Source: an uncultured Clostridia bacterium | Lineage (GTDB): Bacteria; Bacillota; Clostridia; Oscillospirales; Ruminococcaceae | Assembly: GCA_947624575.1 (NCBI GenBank) | Contig: CANQKY010000008.1 | Span: 1 to 40,686, forward strand | Reading direction: 5' to 3' | DNA: 40,686 nucleotides | In this document: positions 1 through 8,883 of the stretch, piece by piece | Layout of the letters: the number at the start of each line of letters is the position of its first letter | Numbering within the stretch: position 1 is the stretch's first letter | Position numbers and translations under genes: made by a program | Notes under the pieces: generated by a model | What the model was told of the DNA's origin: nothing | Seen by the model: the letters and a program-made list of their open reading frames with translations, nothing else | Databases searched by the model: none

Positions 1-149
1 TCTTTGCTCCGCTTTATTTTGCGGTAATAAGCACTCCGCGACACCTGTAAAATTCTGCATACCGTGCCGGTGTCATATCCGGTCAGCTCTTTTTTGGCAA
101 AGGCTATTCTTCTGCCGGGTGTTTCGCAAAGTATGCCGCTGCTTTTTTT
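1..149 (-). CDS. IS3 transposase OrfB, N-terminal fragment (cut by window edge)
   Basis: This frame lies -1 relative to orfA. It encodes residues such as GRRIAFAKKELTGYD followed by VCRILQVSRSAYYR, which is the usual N-terminal region of IS3 OrfB upstream of its DDE integrase core. The catalytic core is outside the window. No independent start with a ribosome site is visible. In IS3 elements OrfB is normally made as an OrfAB fusion by -1 frameshifting, and an A7G run at 143-149 followed by the continuing frame supports that here. The coordinates run from the slippery run to the window edge. Confidence 0.6.
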
Positions 150-397
150 AATATCTCATTCTCCTGCCGCAACCGCTCGTTCTCACGCTTCAACTTTCGC
201 AGCTCCGCATCAGCAGGTGCCTGGTGCCCGCTTCCCATGAATGCCTGATCCCCGTTCTGTTGATACTCCGATATCCAGCGATAGAGCATAACCACATTCA
301 GACCCATTTTTTCTGCTACGATCTGCGGCTTCAGTCCCTCTTTGAGTACCAGCTCACATACACTGATTTTGAATCCCTTGCTGTACTTCCGTTTCAT
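104..397 (-). CDS. IS3-family transposase OrfA
   Basis: This small protein of about 97 aa has the IS3 OrfA architecture: an N-terminal helix-turn-helix (roughly residues 5-50, with KYSKGFKISVCELVLKEG and LYRWISEYQ) that binds the element's ends, and a C-terminal leucine-zipper-like coiled coil (LRKLKRENERLRQENEILKK). The start at 397 is preferred because GAGGAG precedes it at good spacing; an in-frame ATG at 433 would add 12 residues. The gene ends just beyond the A7G frameshift run, as usual for OrfA. It is convergent with nothing and points out of the window. Confidence 0.85.
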   Translation of the reverse strand: MKRKYSKGFKISVCELVLKEGLKPQIVAEKMGLNVVMLYRWISEYQQNGDQAFMGSGHQAPADAELRKLKRENERLRQENEILKKAAAYFAKHPAEE

Positions 398-545
398 CTT
401 TGACACACTCCTCAGCTCTATTATATCTTTCACTGTTTTGTGTGTCCACTTTTATTATACAACTTTCACTTCTTCACTATTCACTATTCACTTTTCATCA
501 GCCCACTCCCTTGTCGATTTTTGAAAGCAGGCATTTTTCTTTTCA

Positions 546-587
546 TACACGATTTATACACGAATTTTTATCATTTTGTCCTTGTAT
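546..587 (+). promoter_or_regulatory. Tandem 11-bp repeat and possible -10 upstream of vanR
   Basis: TACACGATTTA (546-556) is followed directly by TACACGAATTT (557-567), giving one-turn tandem half sites typical of OmpR/PhoB-family regulators. A weak -10 candidate TTGTAT lies at 582-587 and no good -35 is present, which would suit an activator-dependent, autoregulated promoter. That the regulator is the adjacent VanR-like protein is inference. Confidence 0.45.
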
Positions 588-628
588 GGCGGCGGAAAAC
601 CCGCTATGATGAAAAAGGAGGTGGAACG

Positions 629-1327
629 ATGGCAAACATACTGATCGTGGACGACGAAAAGGAGATTGCCGATCTGCTGGAATTATATCTCACCAACGAC
701 GGCTTTACCGTGTACAAATGCTTTTGCGGCGAAGACGCCCTGCACTGCCTGAAAACAAAACAGATCGACCTTGCCTTACTTGATGTGATGCTGCCGGATA
801 TCGACGGCTTTTCCCTCTGCCGGACGATCAGGGAGACAAGCTACTTCCCCATTATCATGCTGACCGCCAAGGTGGAGGACGAAAGCAAGATCACCGGACT
901 GACGATCGGAGCGGACGACTATATCACAAAGCCGTTCAACCCGCTGGAGGTGATCGCCCGGGTCAAAACCCAGCTGCGCCGGTACACCCGCTACAACAAA
1001 AACGGCGGCGCAGAAACGGAAAAGCCCACCGTTTATGATTTCAAAGGATTATACATCAATCAGGAGACACACAAATGCCTGTTGTTTGATCGGGAGCTGT
1101 CGCTGACGCCGATCGAATTTTCCATATTATGGTATCTCTGTGCCAACCGCGGCAGAGTGGTTCCGTCCGAGGAGCTGTTCGAGGCGGTCTGGGGCGAAAA
1201 ATTCTTAGACAGCAACAACACGGTGATGACCCATATCGGGCGGCTGCGGGAAAAGATGCACGAATCAGCGCGGCACCCGAAGTTCATCAAAACCGTTTGG
1301 GGAGTGGGGTATCAAATTGAGTCGTGA
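629..1327 (+). CDS. vanR: VanR-like OmpR-family response regulator
   Basis: This 232-aa regulator has a receiver domain (residues 1-118) with acidic residues DDE at 8-10, the phosphoacceptor D52 in LLDVMLPD and the KPF lysine motif, followed by an OmpR/PhoB winged helix (about 135-230; SLTPIEFSILWYL, ending in TVWGVGYQIES). It should activate transcription when phosphorylated by the sensor kinase encoded next. The start at 629 follows AAAAGGAGGTGG; the frame stays open upstream but that extension is not protein-like. The end overlaps the kinase gene by 11 bases, indicating translational coupling. Similarity is highest to VanR of glycopeptide-resistance clusters; no van ligase genes are in view, so the inducer could be another cell-wall signal. 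Confidence 0.9.
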   Translation: MANILIVDDEKEIADLLELYLTNDGFTVYKCFCGEDALHCLKTKQIDLALLDVMLPDIDGFSLCRTIRETSYFPIIMLTAKVEDESKITGLTIGADDYITKPFNPLEVIARVKTQLRRYTRYNKNGGAETEKPTVYDFKGLYINQETHKCLLFDRELSLTPIEFSILWYLCANRGRVVPSEELFEAVWGEKFLDSNNTVMTHIGRLREKMHESARHPKFIKTVWGVGYQIES

Positions 1328-2444
1328 TACGATTGATCGAACGATTAAGAATATCAGGCGGCAATTTCTCCGCCGTCTGCTGATTCGGATCCTGATTACG
1401 GTGATCTGTACCGTGATCGGCTCGGTTGTCGTCTATTTCCTTGCCGATTGGATCTGCAGCCAATACACCTGGTATACCTATCAGCGGTCCTATATGCTTC
1501 TGACCGGTCTGAGACTGGTCGCACCTTTGCTGGTGATCGTGCTCTGCCTGCTGGTCACTGCCGCTTTCTGCGTGCAGGGTTGGAACCGCACACTGGCGTA
1601 CCTCTCCGAAACGCTGCACGCCGCCGAGGAAATCACCGACGAACGTCCCGGACAGATTGCTCTTTCTCCCGCATTACAAGATGTGGAAATGCAGCTCAAC
1701 TACGCGAAGCTGAATCTCAGAGAAAGCCGCAGCGCCGCCAAAGAAGCGGAGCAGCGGAAAAACGATCTGATCGTCTATCTGGCGCACGACTTAAAAACAC
1801 CGCTCACCTCGGTGATCGGCTATCTGAGCCTTCTGCATGACGAGCAGAGCATGAGCGCCGATCTCAGAGAAAAGTACACCGATATTGCGCTGGACAAGGC
1901 GCTGCGGCTGGAGGACCTGATCAACGAGTTTTTCGAGATCACCCGTTTCAACCTCACTGCCGTCACGCTGGAGCCGAAAACGGTCAGCCTTTCCCGTATG
2001 CTGGAGCAGATTGTGTTTGAATTTCAACCGATGCTGGCGGAAAAAGAGCTGCAAATCGATCTGAGCTGTCCTGCCGGTCTTGCTTTGACCTGCGATCCGG
2101 ACAAGATGCAGCGGGTATTGGATAACATTCTGCGAAACGCGGTCAATTACAGCTTTTCTTCCGGCGTGATTACTCTGTCTGCCGAACGGAAGGGAAATAT
2201 TCTGGAGATCACCTGCCGCAACCGTGGACAGACGATCCCGCCCGAAAAGCTGGAACGGATTTTCGATCAGTTCTACCGTCTGGACGCGGCGCGGAGCAGC
2301 AAAACTGGCGGCGCCGGACTGGGGCTTGCGATCGCCAAACAGCTTGTGGGGCTGCATGGCGGCAGCATCACCGCCCAAAGCGCCGATCAGACCATCAGCA
2401 TTACGGTTCGGCTCCCCTGCCGTGAAACCTCCGCCACCTTCTAG
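1317..2444 (+). CDS. vanS: VanS-like sensor histidine kinase
   Basis: This 375-aa kinase has two membrane segments (about 20-43 and 62-88) with a very short extracytoplasmic loop, then a dimerisation/phosphoacceptor region with H157 in VYLAHDLKTPLTSVIGYL, an N box (DNILRNAVNYS), a VanS-style degenerate G1 box (NRGQTIPPEKLERIF) and a G2 box (GGAGLGLAIAKQLVGLHGG). It should autophosphorylate and pass phosphate to D52 of the upstream regulator. It starts with TTG at 1317, inside the vanR end, and no later start fits the transmembrane helix. The small external loop suggests membrane or direct ligand sensing. The substrate sensed cannot be told from sequence. Confidence 0.9.
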   Translation: MSRDTIDRTIKNIRRQFLRRLLIRILITVICTVIGSVVVYFLADWICSQYTWYTYQRSYMLLTGLRLVAPLLVIVLCLLVTAAFCVQGWNRTLAYLSETLHAAEEITDERPGQIALSPALQDVEMQLNYAKLNLRESRSAAKEAEQRKNDLIVYLAHDLKTPLTSVIGYLSLLHDEQSMSADLREKYTDIALDKALRLEDLINEFFEITRFNLTAVTLEPKTVSLSRMLEQIVFEFQPMLAEKELQIDLSCPAGLALTCDPDKMQRVLDNILRNAVNYSFSSGVITLSAERKGNILEITCRNRGQTIPPEKLERIFDQFYRLDAARSSKTGGAGLGLAIAKQLVGLHGGSITAQSADQTISITVRLPCRETSATF

Positions 2445-2481
2445 GGATACCCGCCGCAAGGCAGGTATTTTTGTGCGAAAA

Positions 2482-2537
2482 TTGTAAGAAATCGGTAAGT
2501 AAAAAGTGAAGCATTTCTCCCCTTTCCGCGCTAACAT
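2482..2537 (+). promoter_or_regulatory. Tandem GTAAG repeat and -10 upstream of vanY
   Basis: TTGTAAGAAAT (2482-2492) and CGGTAAGTAAA (2493-2503) place GTAAG cores exactly 11 bp apart. The first copy resembles the TCGTAnGAAAnTT consensus I recall for enterococcal VanR sites. A -10-like TAACAT is at 2532-2537 and there is no good -35, as at activator-dependent OmpR-family promoters. Binding by the adjacent VanR homologue is inferred. Confidence 0.5.
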
Positions 2538-2566
2538 AAAGAAAAAGCCGGAAAGGAGAAAATGAT

Positions 2567-3274
2567 ATGAAAGCTTCACCGAATCACAGAAAGGCGCTTT
2601 TGCTCTTATACGCCGTAATCCTCACACTGGTGGTGGGAGTATGCCTCTTTTTCTCCACAACGGCGATCGGCAGCTTTCTGGGCGAACATTTCCTTTTAAC
2701 AAGGGAAACCGCAACCATTACCGCGCAGAAGGATCCGCTTTTGATACTGGTCAACCGCAAGCACCCGCTGCCGGAGGACTATGCGCCGCCGCTGACAGAA
2801 GTGTACGGCGTACAGGTACATGAGGCGGTCCGTTCTCCCCTGACGGAATTATTTGCAGCGGCGAAACGGGACGGCGTGGCGCTCACAGTCCATTCCGCCT
2901 ACCGTTCCCGCGCGGAGCAACAAGCGGAATTGGACGAGAAGATCGGCGTCTATCGGGAGAAAGGTATGTTCCCATTTTTTGCGCGAAAAAAGGCAGAGCA
3001 GGAGGTGCAGCGACCCGGGGAAAGCGAGCATCAAACCGGACTGGCGCTTGATCTGGGCGGCGACGCGGATACCGATACGGAAAAAGCCCAGCAATGGCTT
3101 TTTGACCATGCGGCAGAGTACGGCTTTATCCTCCGCTATCCCGCAGGCAAGGACAAGATCACCGGTATCACTTATGAACCGTGGCACTACCGCTTTGTCG
3201 GGATCGGAGCGGCAAGAGCGATCACCAACGCCGGCATAACATTGGAAGAATTTACCGAGGAAACCGACCGATGA
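2567..3274 (+). CDS. vanY: VanY-like D-Ala-D-Ala carboxypeptidase
   Basis: This 235-aa membrane-anchored zinc DD-carboxypeptidase (peptidase M15B) would remove the terminal D-Ala from peptidoglycan stem pentapeptides outside the cell. An N-terminal signal anchor lies at about residues 8-36. The catalytic domain shows the zinc and active-site motifs SEHQTGLALD (H155, D162) and EPWHYRF (E204, H207), plus the upstream HSAYRS segment. It follows vanRS with its own presumed regulator sites, and its start at 2567 follows GGAAAGGAG. Its stop overlaps the start of a tiny downstream gene (ATGA). With no vanH/A/X partner, it more likely tunes wall cross-linking or gives modest protection than full glycopeptide resistance. 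Confidence 0.88.
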   Translation: MKASPNHRKALLLLYAVILTLVVGVCLFFSTTAIGSFLGEHFLLTRETATITAQKDPLLILVNRKHPLPEDYAPPLTEVYGVQVHEAVRSPLTELFAAAKRDGVALTVHSAYRSRAEQQAELDEKIGVYREKGMFPFFARKKAEQEVQRPGESEHQTGLALDLGGDADTDTEKAQQWLFDHAAEYGFILRYPAGKDKITGITYEPWHYRFVGIGAARAITNAGITLEEFTEETDR

Positions 3275-3354
3275 AACGGAGTGTAAAGGTACTGCTCGCG
3301 GTTTTGATTACGGCGAGTGTGATCCTCTTTCTTTTTCGTGTTTTGCCGTCCTGA
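3271..3354 (+). CDS. 27-aa single-pass membrane peptide, coupled to vanY
   Basis: An ATGA overlap with the vanY stop opens a 28-codon frame encoding a basic start (MKRSVKV) and one hydrophobic helix (LLAVLITASVILFLFRVL). It has the form of a small regulatory or accessory membrane peptide. No Shine-Dalgarno sequence is obvious immediately upstream, so translation would depend on coupling to vanY. I recognise no family. It could be chance, but the overlap geometry and the clean charge-then-helix pattern favour a real gene. Confidence 0.45.
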   Translation: MKRSVKVLLAVLITASVILFLFRVLPS

Positions 3355-3417
3355 AATCCGCCGTTTTGCCCGAGATCAAAAATGTTGCGGAAATCCCAAA
3401 AAAAAGAAAGAAAACCC

Positions 3418-3446
3418 TTGCAAAAGCAAAAGGAACATGATATTCT
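3418..3446 (+). promoter_or_regulatory. Predicted sigma-A promoter of the GH20 gene
   Basis: TTGCAA (3418-3423), a 17-bp spacer and TATTCT (3441-3446) lie about 53 bases before the GH20 start. A ribosome site ACGGAGGAA follows, before the ATG at 3499. Confidence 0.5.
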
Positions 3447-3498
3447 GTTACTTAAAGCAAAAAACACCTGTCCGGTAGTAACGGAGGAATTTTATCTC

Positions 3499-5403
3499 AT
3501 GAAAGTAACAGAATCCTCATTTCATCTTACAAAGGCTGTCGAAGAAATTCTGACCGAGCTTGGGGCTGAGGTTTCGGCAGACGGTCTTCTGCTGCACTGC
3601 CACAACGATCCCGACCATGAAGGGCTGACCGTCACCAAAACAGGTGATACGGTGGAGATCACCTATCAGCAGCAGGTGCTTCTTTTTCGGGGGCTTTCCA
3701 TTGTAAAGGAGCATGACGGAGAGGAAAGCTATTCGATCTCGCAAAAGTGCGTCTTTGAAAGCAACGGTACCATGATCGACTGCTCCCGCAACGCCGTGCT
3801 GAAGGTGAGGACGGTCAAGAAGCTGATCCGGCAGTTTGCGCTGATGGGCTGCAACATGATGATGCTGTACACCGAGGACACTTATGAGGTGAAAAATCAG
3901 CCCTATTACGGCTATATGCGCGGCAGGTATTCCACCGAGGAATTGAAGGAGCTGGACGCTTACGCCAAGCTCTTTGGGATCGAGCTTGTCCCCTGTATCC
4001 AGACGCTGGCGCATTTACAGTGCGTGGTGCGCTGGGCGGAATACCGACCGATCAACGATGTGGCGGATATCCTGCTGACCGATGACGAGCGCACCTACCG
4101 GCTGATCGAGGATATGATCTCCTCCTGTCGGGACGCTTTCTCCAGCTCACAGATTCACATCGGCATGGACGAGGCGTGGATGCTGGGACGAGGCAAATTC
4201 CAGGATATTCACGGATATGAGGATCGCTTTGAGATCATGTGCCGCCATTTGGAGCGTGTGATCGAGATCTGCAAGAAGTATAACTTTACCCCGATGATGT
4301 GGAGCGATATGTTCTTCCACCTGATCGGCACACAGGACGAGGATTCCGGCTACGGCAGCGAATCCATGGACAGCGAGGCTGCCTATGAGAAGTTAAAAAG
4401 AGTGCCGAAGGGCGTAACGCTGGTTTACTGGGACTATTATGCCAAGAGCAAAGAGCGGTACGACCACATTATGGATCAGCATTTAAAGTTCAACGACCAT
4501 ATTATTTTCGCCGGCGGTGCGTGGCGGTGGTCGGGCTATGCGCCCACCAATCACCACAGCATCAAGGTCTCCAGGCTGGCGCTCCAAAGCTGCCTTGAGC
4601 ATGGCGTGACCAAGGTGTTCTCCACCGCATGGGGCGACAACGGAGCGGACGCCAGTATCTTTTCCGCCCTTCCCTCTCTCCTGCTTTTTGCCGAGTGCGG
4701 ATTTAACCCCCACATCACCGATGAGGAGCTGGCAAGCCGTTTCAAAGCCTGCTTCGGTGCGGAGATCGACGATTTTCTGCTGATGGATCAGCTCAACGGT
4801 CCAGAGGGCAAGCTGCCCTTGCAGCAGGCGTCCAACCCCTGCAAATATCTGCTGTTCCAAGACCCGATGATGGGCATTTTTGACCGGCACGCCAAGATGG
4901 ATTTCGGCGCTTTCTACGGCAAAATCGCTAAGGCTCTGTTTGAAGCGGAAAAGAGAAATCCCGATTATGCGGTACAGTTCCGCACGCTGGCACAGCTTGC
5001 CTCGGTGCTGGAATATAAGAGCATCGTGGGACTTCAGCTCAAGGACGCCTATGACAAAAACGACCGTGCGGCGCTCAAAAAGCTGGCAAACGAAATTCTT
5101 CCGCGGATCGCAAGCCGTGCTTCCGCGCTCAAGGAAACGCTGGAGGAACAGTGGATTCAGGAAAACAAAGCCTTCGGCTTTGAGGTGCAGGATATCCGTA
5201 TTTCCGGCGTGATCTCCCGTGCGCACTCCGCTTCCCGCCGGATCAACGCCTATCTCAACGGTGAGGTGGATAAGCTGGAGGAGCTTGCCTGCGACCGCCT
5301 GTTCTTCGACGGGCGGAAGAAAGCGGAGGACTGTGATATGCTGGGTACTCAGTGCAATCTCTGGCACCAGATCTGTACCGGCACCGTCATGGCAGGCATA
5401 TAA
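3499..5403 (+). CDS. Cytosolic GH20 beta-N-acetylhexosaminidase
   Basis: This 634-aa glycoside hydrolase lacks a signal peptide, so it should act in the cytoplasm on imported GlcNAc- or GalNAc-containing oligosaccharides. An N-terminal GH20b-like domain (about 1-95) precedes a TIM barrel with the family's Asp-Glu pair in IHIGMDEAW (D224-E225), the acid and stabiliser of substrate-assisted catalysis. Aromatic sugar-binding stretches (VYWDYYAKS, GAWRWSGYAP) follow, then a helical C-terminal region (about 430-634). Size and lack of signal resemble streptococcal GcnA. The start at 3499 follows ACGGAGGAA; the upstream in-frame extension is low-complexity and lysine-rich, so it is rejected. No sugar transporter is adjacent, and the gene appears monocistronic between a promoter and a terminator. 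Confidence 0.85.
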   Translation: MKVTESSFHLTKAVEEILTELGAEVSADGLLLHCHNDPDHEGLTVTKTGDTVEITYQQQVLLFRGLSIVKEHDGEESYSISQKCVFESNGTMIDCSRNAVLKVRTVKKLIRQFALMGCNMMMLYTEDTYEVKNQPYYGYMRGRYSTEELKELDAYAKLFGIELVPCIQTLAHLQCVVRWAEYRPINDVADILLTDDERTYRLIEDMISSCRDAFSSSQIHIGMDEAWMLGRGKFQDIHGYEDRFEIMCRHLERVIEICKKYNFTPMMWSDMFFHLIGTQDEDSGYGSESMDSEAAYEKLKRVPKGVTLVYWDYYAKSKERYDHIMDQHLKFNDHIIFAGGAWRWSGYAPTNHHSIKVSRLALQSCLEHGVTKVFSTAWGDNGADASIFSALPSLLLFAECGFNPHITDEELASRFKACFGAEIDDFLLMDQLNGPEGKLPLQQASNPCKYLLFQDPMMGIFDRHAKMDFGAFYGKIAKALFEAEKRNPDYAVQFRTLAQLASVLEYKSIVGLQLKDAYDKNDRAALKKLANEILPRIASRASALKETLEEQWIQENKAFGFEVQDIRISGVISRAHSASRRINAYLNGEVDKLEELACDRLFFDGRKKAEDCDMLGTQCNLWHQICTGTVMAGI

Positions 5404-5415
5404 GAATAGGACGAC

Positions 5416-5446
5416 AAAAGCGGCAACCTGCTCGGTTGCCGCTTTT
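5416..5446. terminator. Bidirectional intrinsic terminator
   Basis: A 13-bp perfect stem, AAAAGCGGCAACC (5416-5428) and its complement (5434-5446), with a 5-base loop and A/T runs on both sides, sits between the convergent GH20 and tag genes. It can serve both. Confidence 0.85.
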
Positions 5447-6040
5447 CTATTTCTGTACCGCGATCGGGTAATGGGAGTTGATGTAGGCATACTGCGGGCA
5501 GGTTGCCGCATGATCGTTGATCAGCCCGACCGCCTGCAGATGCGAATAGAGGGTGATCGAGCCGAGATACCGCATGCCCCGCTTTTTCAGCTCTGCCGCC
5601 ACGCGGTCCGAAAGCTCGTTAGAAGCGGGACAGCCCTGCTGATGACTAGGGTAAACAAAGGTTTTATTTCCGGTAAAGGACCATAGCCAACTGTCAAACG
5701 ACCCGTATTCCCTTTCTATCTCCAAAAACACCTGCGCGTTTTGAATGATTGCCCTGATTTTCGGAACGGAGCGTATCATATTCGGGATCGAAAGAATCCG
5801 CGTCACATCGTCCTCGGTAAAGGTAGCGACCTGTTTGGGGTCAAAATCCGCAAACGCTTCCCGAATCGCCTCCCGCTTTTTGAGGATCAGAAGCCAGCTT
5901 AACCCGCACTGCATCGCTTCCAGCGTCAGATGCTCAAACTGCCTGCGATCGTCATGCACCGGAATGCCCCATTCCCGATCATGATAGCTGCAAAGCAGCG
6001 GATCGCCCTGCCGCCAGCCGCACCCTGCTTCTTCCGGCAT
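5447..6040 (-). CDS. tag: DNA-3-methyladenine glycosylase I
   Basis: This 197-aa base-excision enzyme removes 3-methyladenine from alkylated DNA. The Tag zinc snap is visible: C7 near the N-terminus, H20 in SYHDREWG, and the C-terminal pair in NDHAATC. The helix-hairpin-helix core includes EAMQCGLSWLLILKKREAIREAF and the DNA-facing segment ILSIPNMIRSVPKI. Length matches the family. It begins 2 bases after the uvrA stop and is the last gene of a uvrB-uvrA-tag unit whose promoter carries a LexA box, so it is probably SOS-induced, an arrangement that ties alkylation repair to nucleotide excision repair. Confidence 0.92.
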   Translation of the reverse strand: MPEEAGCGWRQGDPLLCSYHDREWGIPVHDDRRQFEHLTLEAMQCGLSWLLILKKREAIREAFADFDPKQVATFTEDDVTRILSIPNMIRSVPKIRAIIQNAQVFLEIEREYGSFDSWLWSFTGNKTFVYPSHQQGCPASNELSDRVAAELKKRGMRYLGSITLYSHLQAVGLINDHAATCPQYAYINSHYPIAVQK

Positions 6041-6042
6041 CG

Positions 6043-8883
6043 CTACTCCTCCTTTTTGCGTTCCAGCACCGTTTTGAGAAACTGACCGGTATAGGAGCGT
6101 TTACACGCCGCGACCTTCTCGGGCGTGCCGGTCGCCACGATTCTGCCGCCCTGATCGCCGCCCTCCGGTCCCAGATCGATCACATAGTCCGCTGTTTTGA
6201 TGACCTCCAGATTGTGTTCGATGACCAGTACCGTATTCCCTGCGTCTACCAGTCTTTGCAGCACCTTGATCAGACTGTGGACATCGGCGGTGTGTAGACC
6301 GGTCGTCGGCTCGTCCAGAATATAGAGGGTGCGTCCGGTACTTTTTCGTGACAGCTCCGCCGCCAGCTTGACCCGCTGTGCCTCGCCGCCCGAAAGGGTG
6401 GTGGCAGGCTGACCCACCTTTACATAGCCCAGTCCGACATCGCAGATGGTCCGAAAGCGATTGGCGATCTTCGGCACAGCCGAGAAAAACTCTGCCGCTT
6501 CCTCAATCGTCATTTCCAGCACATCGTAGATGCTCTTTCCCTTATACTGCACCTCCAGCGTTTCGCGGTTGTACCGATGCCCTTTGCAGACCTCGCAGGG
6601 GACGAAAATATCCGGCAGAAAGTGCATCTCAATTTTCAGAATACCGTCCCCCTCGCACGCCTCACAGCGACCGCCCTTGACATTGAAGGAGAACCGGCTG
6701 CTGTTGTAGCCGCGCTGCTTGGCGTCGGGCGTTTGGGCGAACACCTCACGGATATCGGTAAACACGCCGGTGTAGGTTGCGGGATTGGAACGGGGCGTTC
6801 TGCCGATTGGTGACTGGTCGATCGCGATCACCTTGTCGAGATGCTCCATTCCCTCGATCTTCTTATGCTTTCCGGCTCTGGTGCGGGCATTGTTGAGTGC
6901 AGAGGCAAGATACTTATAAATGATCTCATTGACCAGCGAGGACTTGCCCGAACCGGATACGCCGGTCACGCAGGTGAAGGTGCCAAGCGGAATAGAAACA
7001 TTGATGTTCTTTAGGTTATTCTGCGCGGCGCCCCGCACCGTCAGGAAATTCCCGTTTCCCTTCCTCCGCTTTTTCGGCACGGGGATCATGGCGCGCCCGC
7101 TTAAATACTGCCCTGTCACCGAAGCCTCGCAGGACTCGATCTCCTTCACCGTTCCGGCACAGACGATCTCGCCGCCGTGCACGCCGGCGCCCGGTCCGAT
7201 GTCCACCAGATAATCGGCGGCGCGCATGGTATCCTCGTCATGCTCCACCACGATCAGGGTGTTGCCGAGATCGCGCAGACGGCGAAGGGTGGCGATGAGT
7301 TTATTGTTGTCCCGCTGATGCAGCCCGATCGAAGGCTCATCTAAAATATACAGCACGCCGACCAGCGAGGAACCGATCTGGGTGGCAAGCCGGATTCGCT
7401 GGCTCTCACCGCCCGAAAGAGACGCGGCGCTTCGGCTGAGGGTGAGATAGGAAAGCCCCACGCTTTGCAGAAAGCCCAGCCGTTCCCGTATCTCCTTGAG
7501 AATGCTCGCCGCGATCATCTGCTCCCGATCGGTCAGCTCGAGCTCACCCATAAACGACAGCGCATCGGTCACCGACATGGCGCAGAAATCACTGATGTTC
7601 TTTCCGCCGACCGTGACGGCAAGCACCTCGTCATTCAGCCGCTTGCCGTGGCAGTCGGGGCATTCCACCGCAGACATGGTCTGGGTGATCTCGTCCCGAA
7701 TAAAGCTGCTTTTCGTCTCGCGGAAGCGACGCTCCAGATTGGGGATAATCCCCTCAAAAACGGTATGGTATACCCCTTCCCCATACTCGTTTTGACGCAC
7801 CATTTTGATCCGCTCACTGCCCGAGCCATAAAGCAGAATATCCACAACCTTTTCCGGCAGATCGCAGACCGGCGTATCAAGCGAAAAACCGTAATGCGCC
7901 GCCAGACCCTCATAATACATCTGGGCAATCGTACCGCTTTGACCAAAATACCAGCCGCTTGCCTTGATCGCGCCGCCCCGAATCGAAAGAGAGCGGTTCG
8001 GGATCACCAGCGCAGGGTCCACCCGCAAAAAGGTGCCGAGACCGGTACAGGTCTTGCAGGCGCCGGCGGGATTGTTGAAGGAAAACATACGCGGTGTGAG
8101 CTCTTCGATGCTCACGCCATGCTCCGGACAGGCATAGTTCTGGGAAAACAGCAACTCCTCCCCGTCCTGCACCGCCACCAGCATGATGCCGCCGGTCAAC
8201 GAAGCGGCGACCTCAAGCGAATCGGTCAGCCGTGAGGTCACATCTCCCCGTATCACCAGCCGATCCACCACGATCTCGACCGTATGGCGCTTATTCTTCT
8301 CGAGGGTGATCTCCTCCGAGAGATCGTAGATATTGCCGTCCGCCCGCACCCGCACGAAGCCGCTTTTCCGCGCCTTTTCCAGTTCCTTTTGCTGGGTGCC
8401 TTTTTTATCCTTGACGATTGGCGCCAAGATCTGGATCCGGCTCCCCTCGGGAAGCCGCAGCACCTGATCCACGATCTGGTCGATTGTCTGCTGTGTGATC
8501 TCCCGCCCGCAGTAGGGACAATGCGGTTTCCCGATCCGCGCATAGAGCAGGCGGAGATAATCGTAAATCTCGGTCACGGTGCCGACGGTCGAGCGCGGAT
8601 TGCGGGAGGTGGTTTTCTGGTCGATCGAAATGGCGGGCGACAACCCCTCAATCGAATCGACGTCCGGCTTTTCCATCTGCCCCAAAAACTGACGCGCATA
8701 GGAGGACAAGCTCTCCATATACCGCCGCTGTCCGTCCGCGTAAATCGTGTCAAATGCCAGAGAGGACTTTCCCGAGCCGGAAAGCCCTGTAAAGACGATC
8801 AGCTTGTCACGCGGTATCTCCAAGTCAATATTTTTCAGATTGTGTTCTCTTGCACCATGTATGATCAGTTTATCTGTTGCCAT
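6043..8883 (-). CDS. uvrA: Excinuclease ABC subunit A
   Basis: This 946-aa DNA damage-recognition ATPase has the full UvrA layout: ATPase I with Walker [10 protein letters not shown] (about residues 32-40), a first zinc module (CPYCGREI and following region), an insertion domain, signature [12 protein letters not shown], then ATPase II with GVSGSGKSS (about 640-650), the second zinc module (CEACEGDG ... CEVCKGHR) and signature [15 protein letters not shown]. Both Walker B motifs ([22 protein letters not shown]) are intact. It forms the UvrA2B complex that scans DNA and loads UvrB. Its ATG shares a base with the uvrB stop (TAATG), so translation is coupled. Length and motifs are normal. Confidence 0.98.
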   Translation of the reverse strand: MATDKLIIHGAREHNLKNIDLEIPRDKLIVFTGLSGSGKSSLAFDTIYADGQRRYMESLSSYARQFLGQMEKPDVDSIEGLSPAISIDQKTTSRNPRSTVGTVTEIYDYLRLLYARIGKPHCPYCGREITQQTIDQIVDQVLRLPEGSRIQILAPIVKDKKGTQQKELEKARKSGFVRVRADGNIYDLSEEITLEKNKRHTVEIVVDRLVIRGDVTSRLTDSLEVAASLTGGIMLVAVQDGEELLFSQNYACPEHGVSIEELTPRMFSFNNPAGACKTCTGLGTFLRVDPALVIPNRSLSIRGGAIKASGWYFGQSGTIAQMYYEGLAAHYGFSLDTPVCDLPEKVVDILLYGSGSERIKMVRQNEYGEGVYHTVFEGIIPNLERRFRETKSSFIRDEITQTMSAVECPDCHGKRLNDEVLAVTVGGKNISDFCAMSVTDALSFMGELELTDREQMIAASILKEIRERLGFLQSVGLSYLTLSRSAASLSGGESQRIRLATQIGSSLVGVLYILDEPSIGLHQRDNNKLIATLRRLRDLGNTLIVVEHDEDTMRAADYLVDIGPGAGVHGGEIVCAGTVKEIESCEASVTGQYLSGRAMIPVPKKRRKGNGNFLTVRGAAQNNLKNINVSIPLGTFTCVTGVSGSGKSSLVNEIIYKYLASALNNARTRAGKHKKIEGMEHLDKVIAIDQSPIGRTPRSNPATYTGVFTDIREVFAQTPDAKQRGYNSSRFSFNVKGGRCEACEGDGILKIEMHFLPDIFVPCEVCKGHRYNRETLEVQYKGKSIYDVLEMTIEEAAEFFSAVPKIANRFRTICDVGLGYVKVGQPATTLSGGEAQRVKLAAELSRKSTGRTLYILDEPTTGLHTADVHSLIKVLQRLVDAGNTVLVIEHNLEVIKTADYVIDLGPEGGDQGGRIVATGTPEKVAACKRSYTGQFLKTVLERKKEE

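Larger units (their letters stand above)
1..460 (-). mobile_element. Partial IS3-family insertion sequence
   Basis: The minus strand carries a complete orfA and the start of orfB of an IS3/IS150-type element; the rest of orfB lies beyond the left edge of the window. The right boundary is not defined. The bases upstream of orfA (about 435-460) read GTGGACACACAAAACAG on the minus strand, a TGGACA-type end common near IS3 termini, but the other end is not visible, so no inverted repeat or target duplication can be confirmed. Confidence 0.7.

Noticed and set aside
440-628. N-terminal extension of the response regulator
   Set aside because: The extra residues are unlike any receiver domain; the ATG at 629 has AGGAGG and gives the standard VanR start, and the tandem repeats lie in this stretch.
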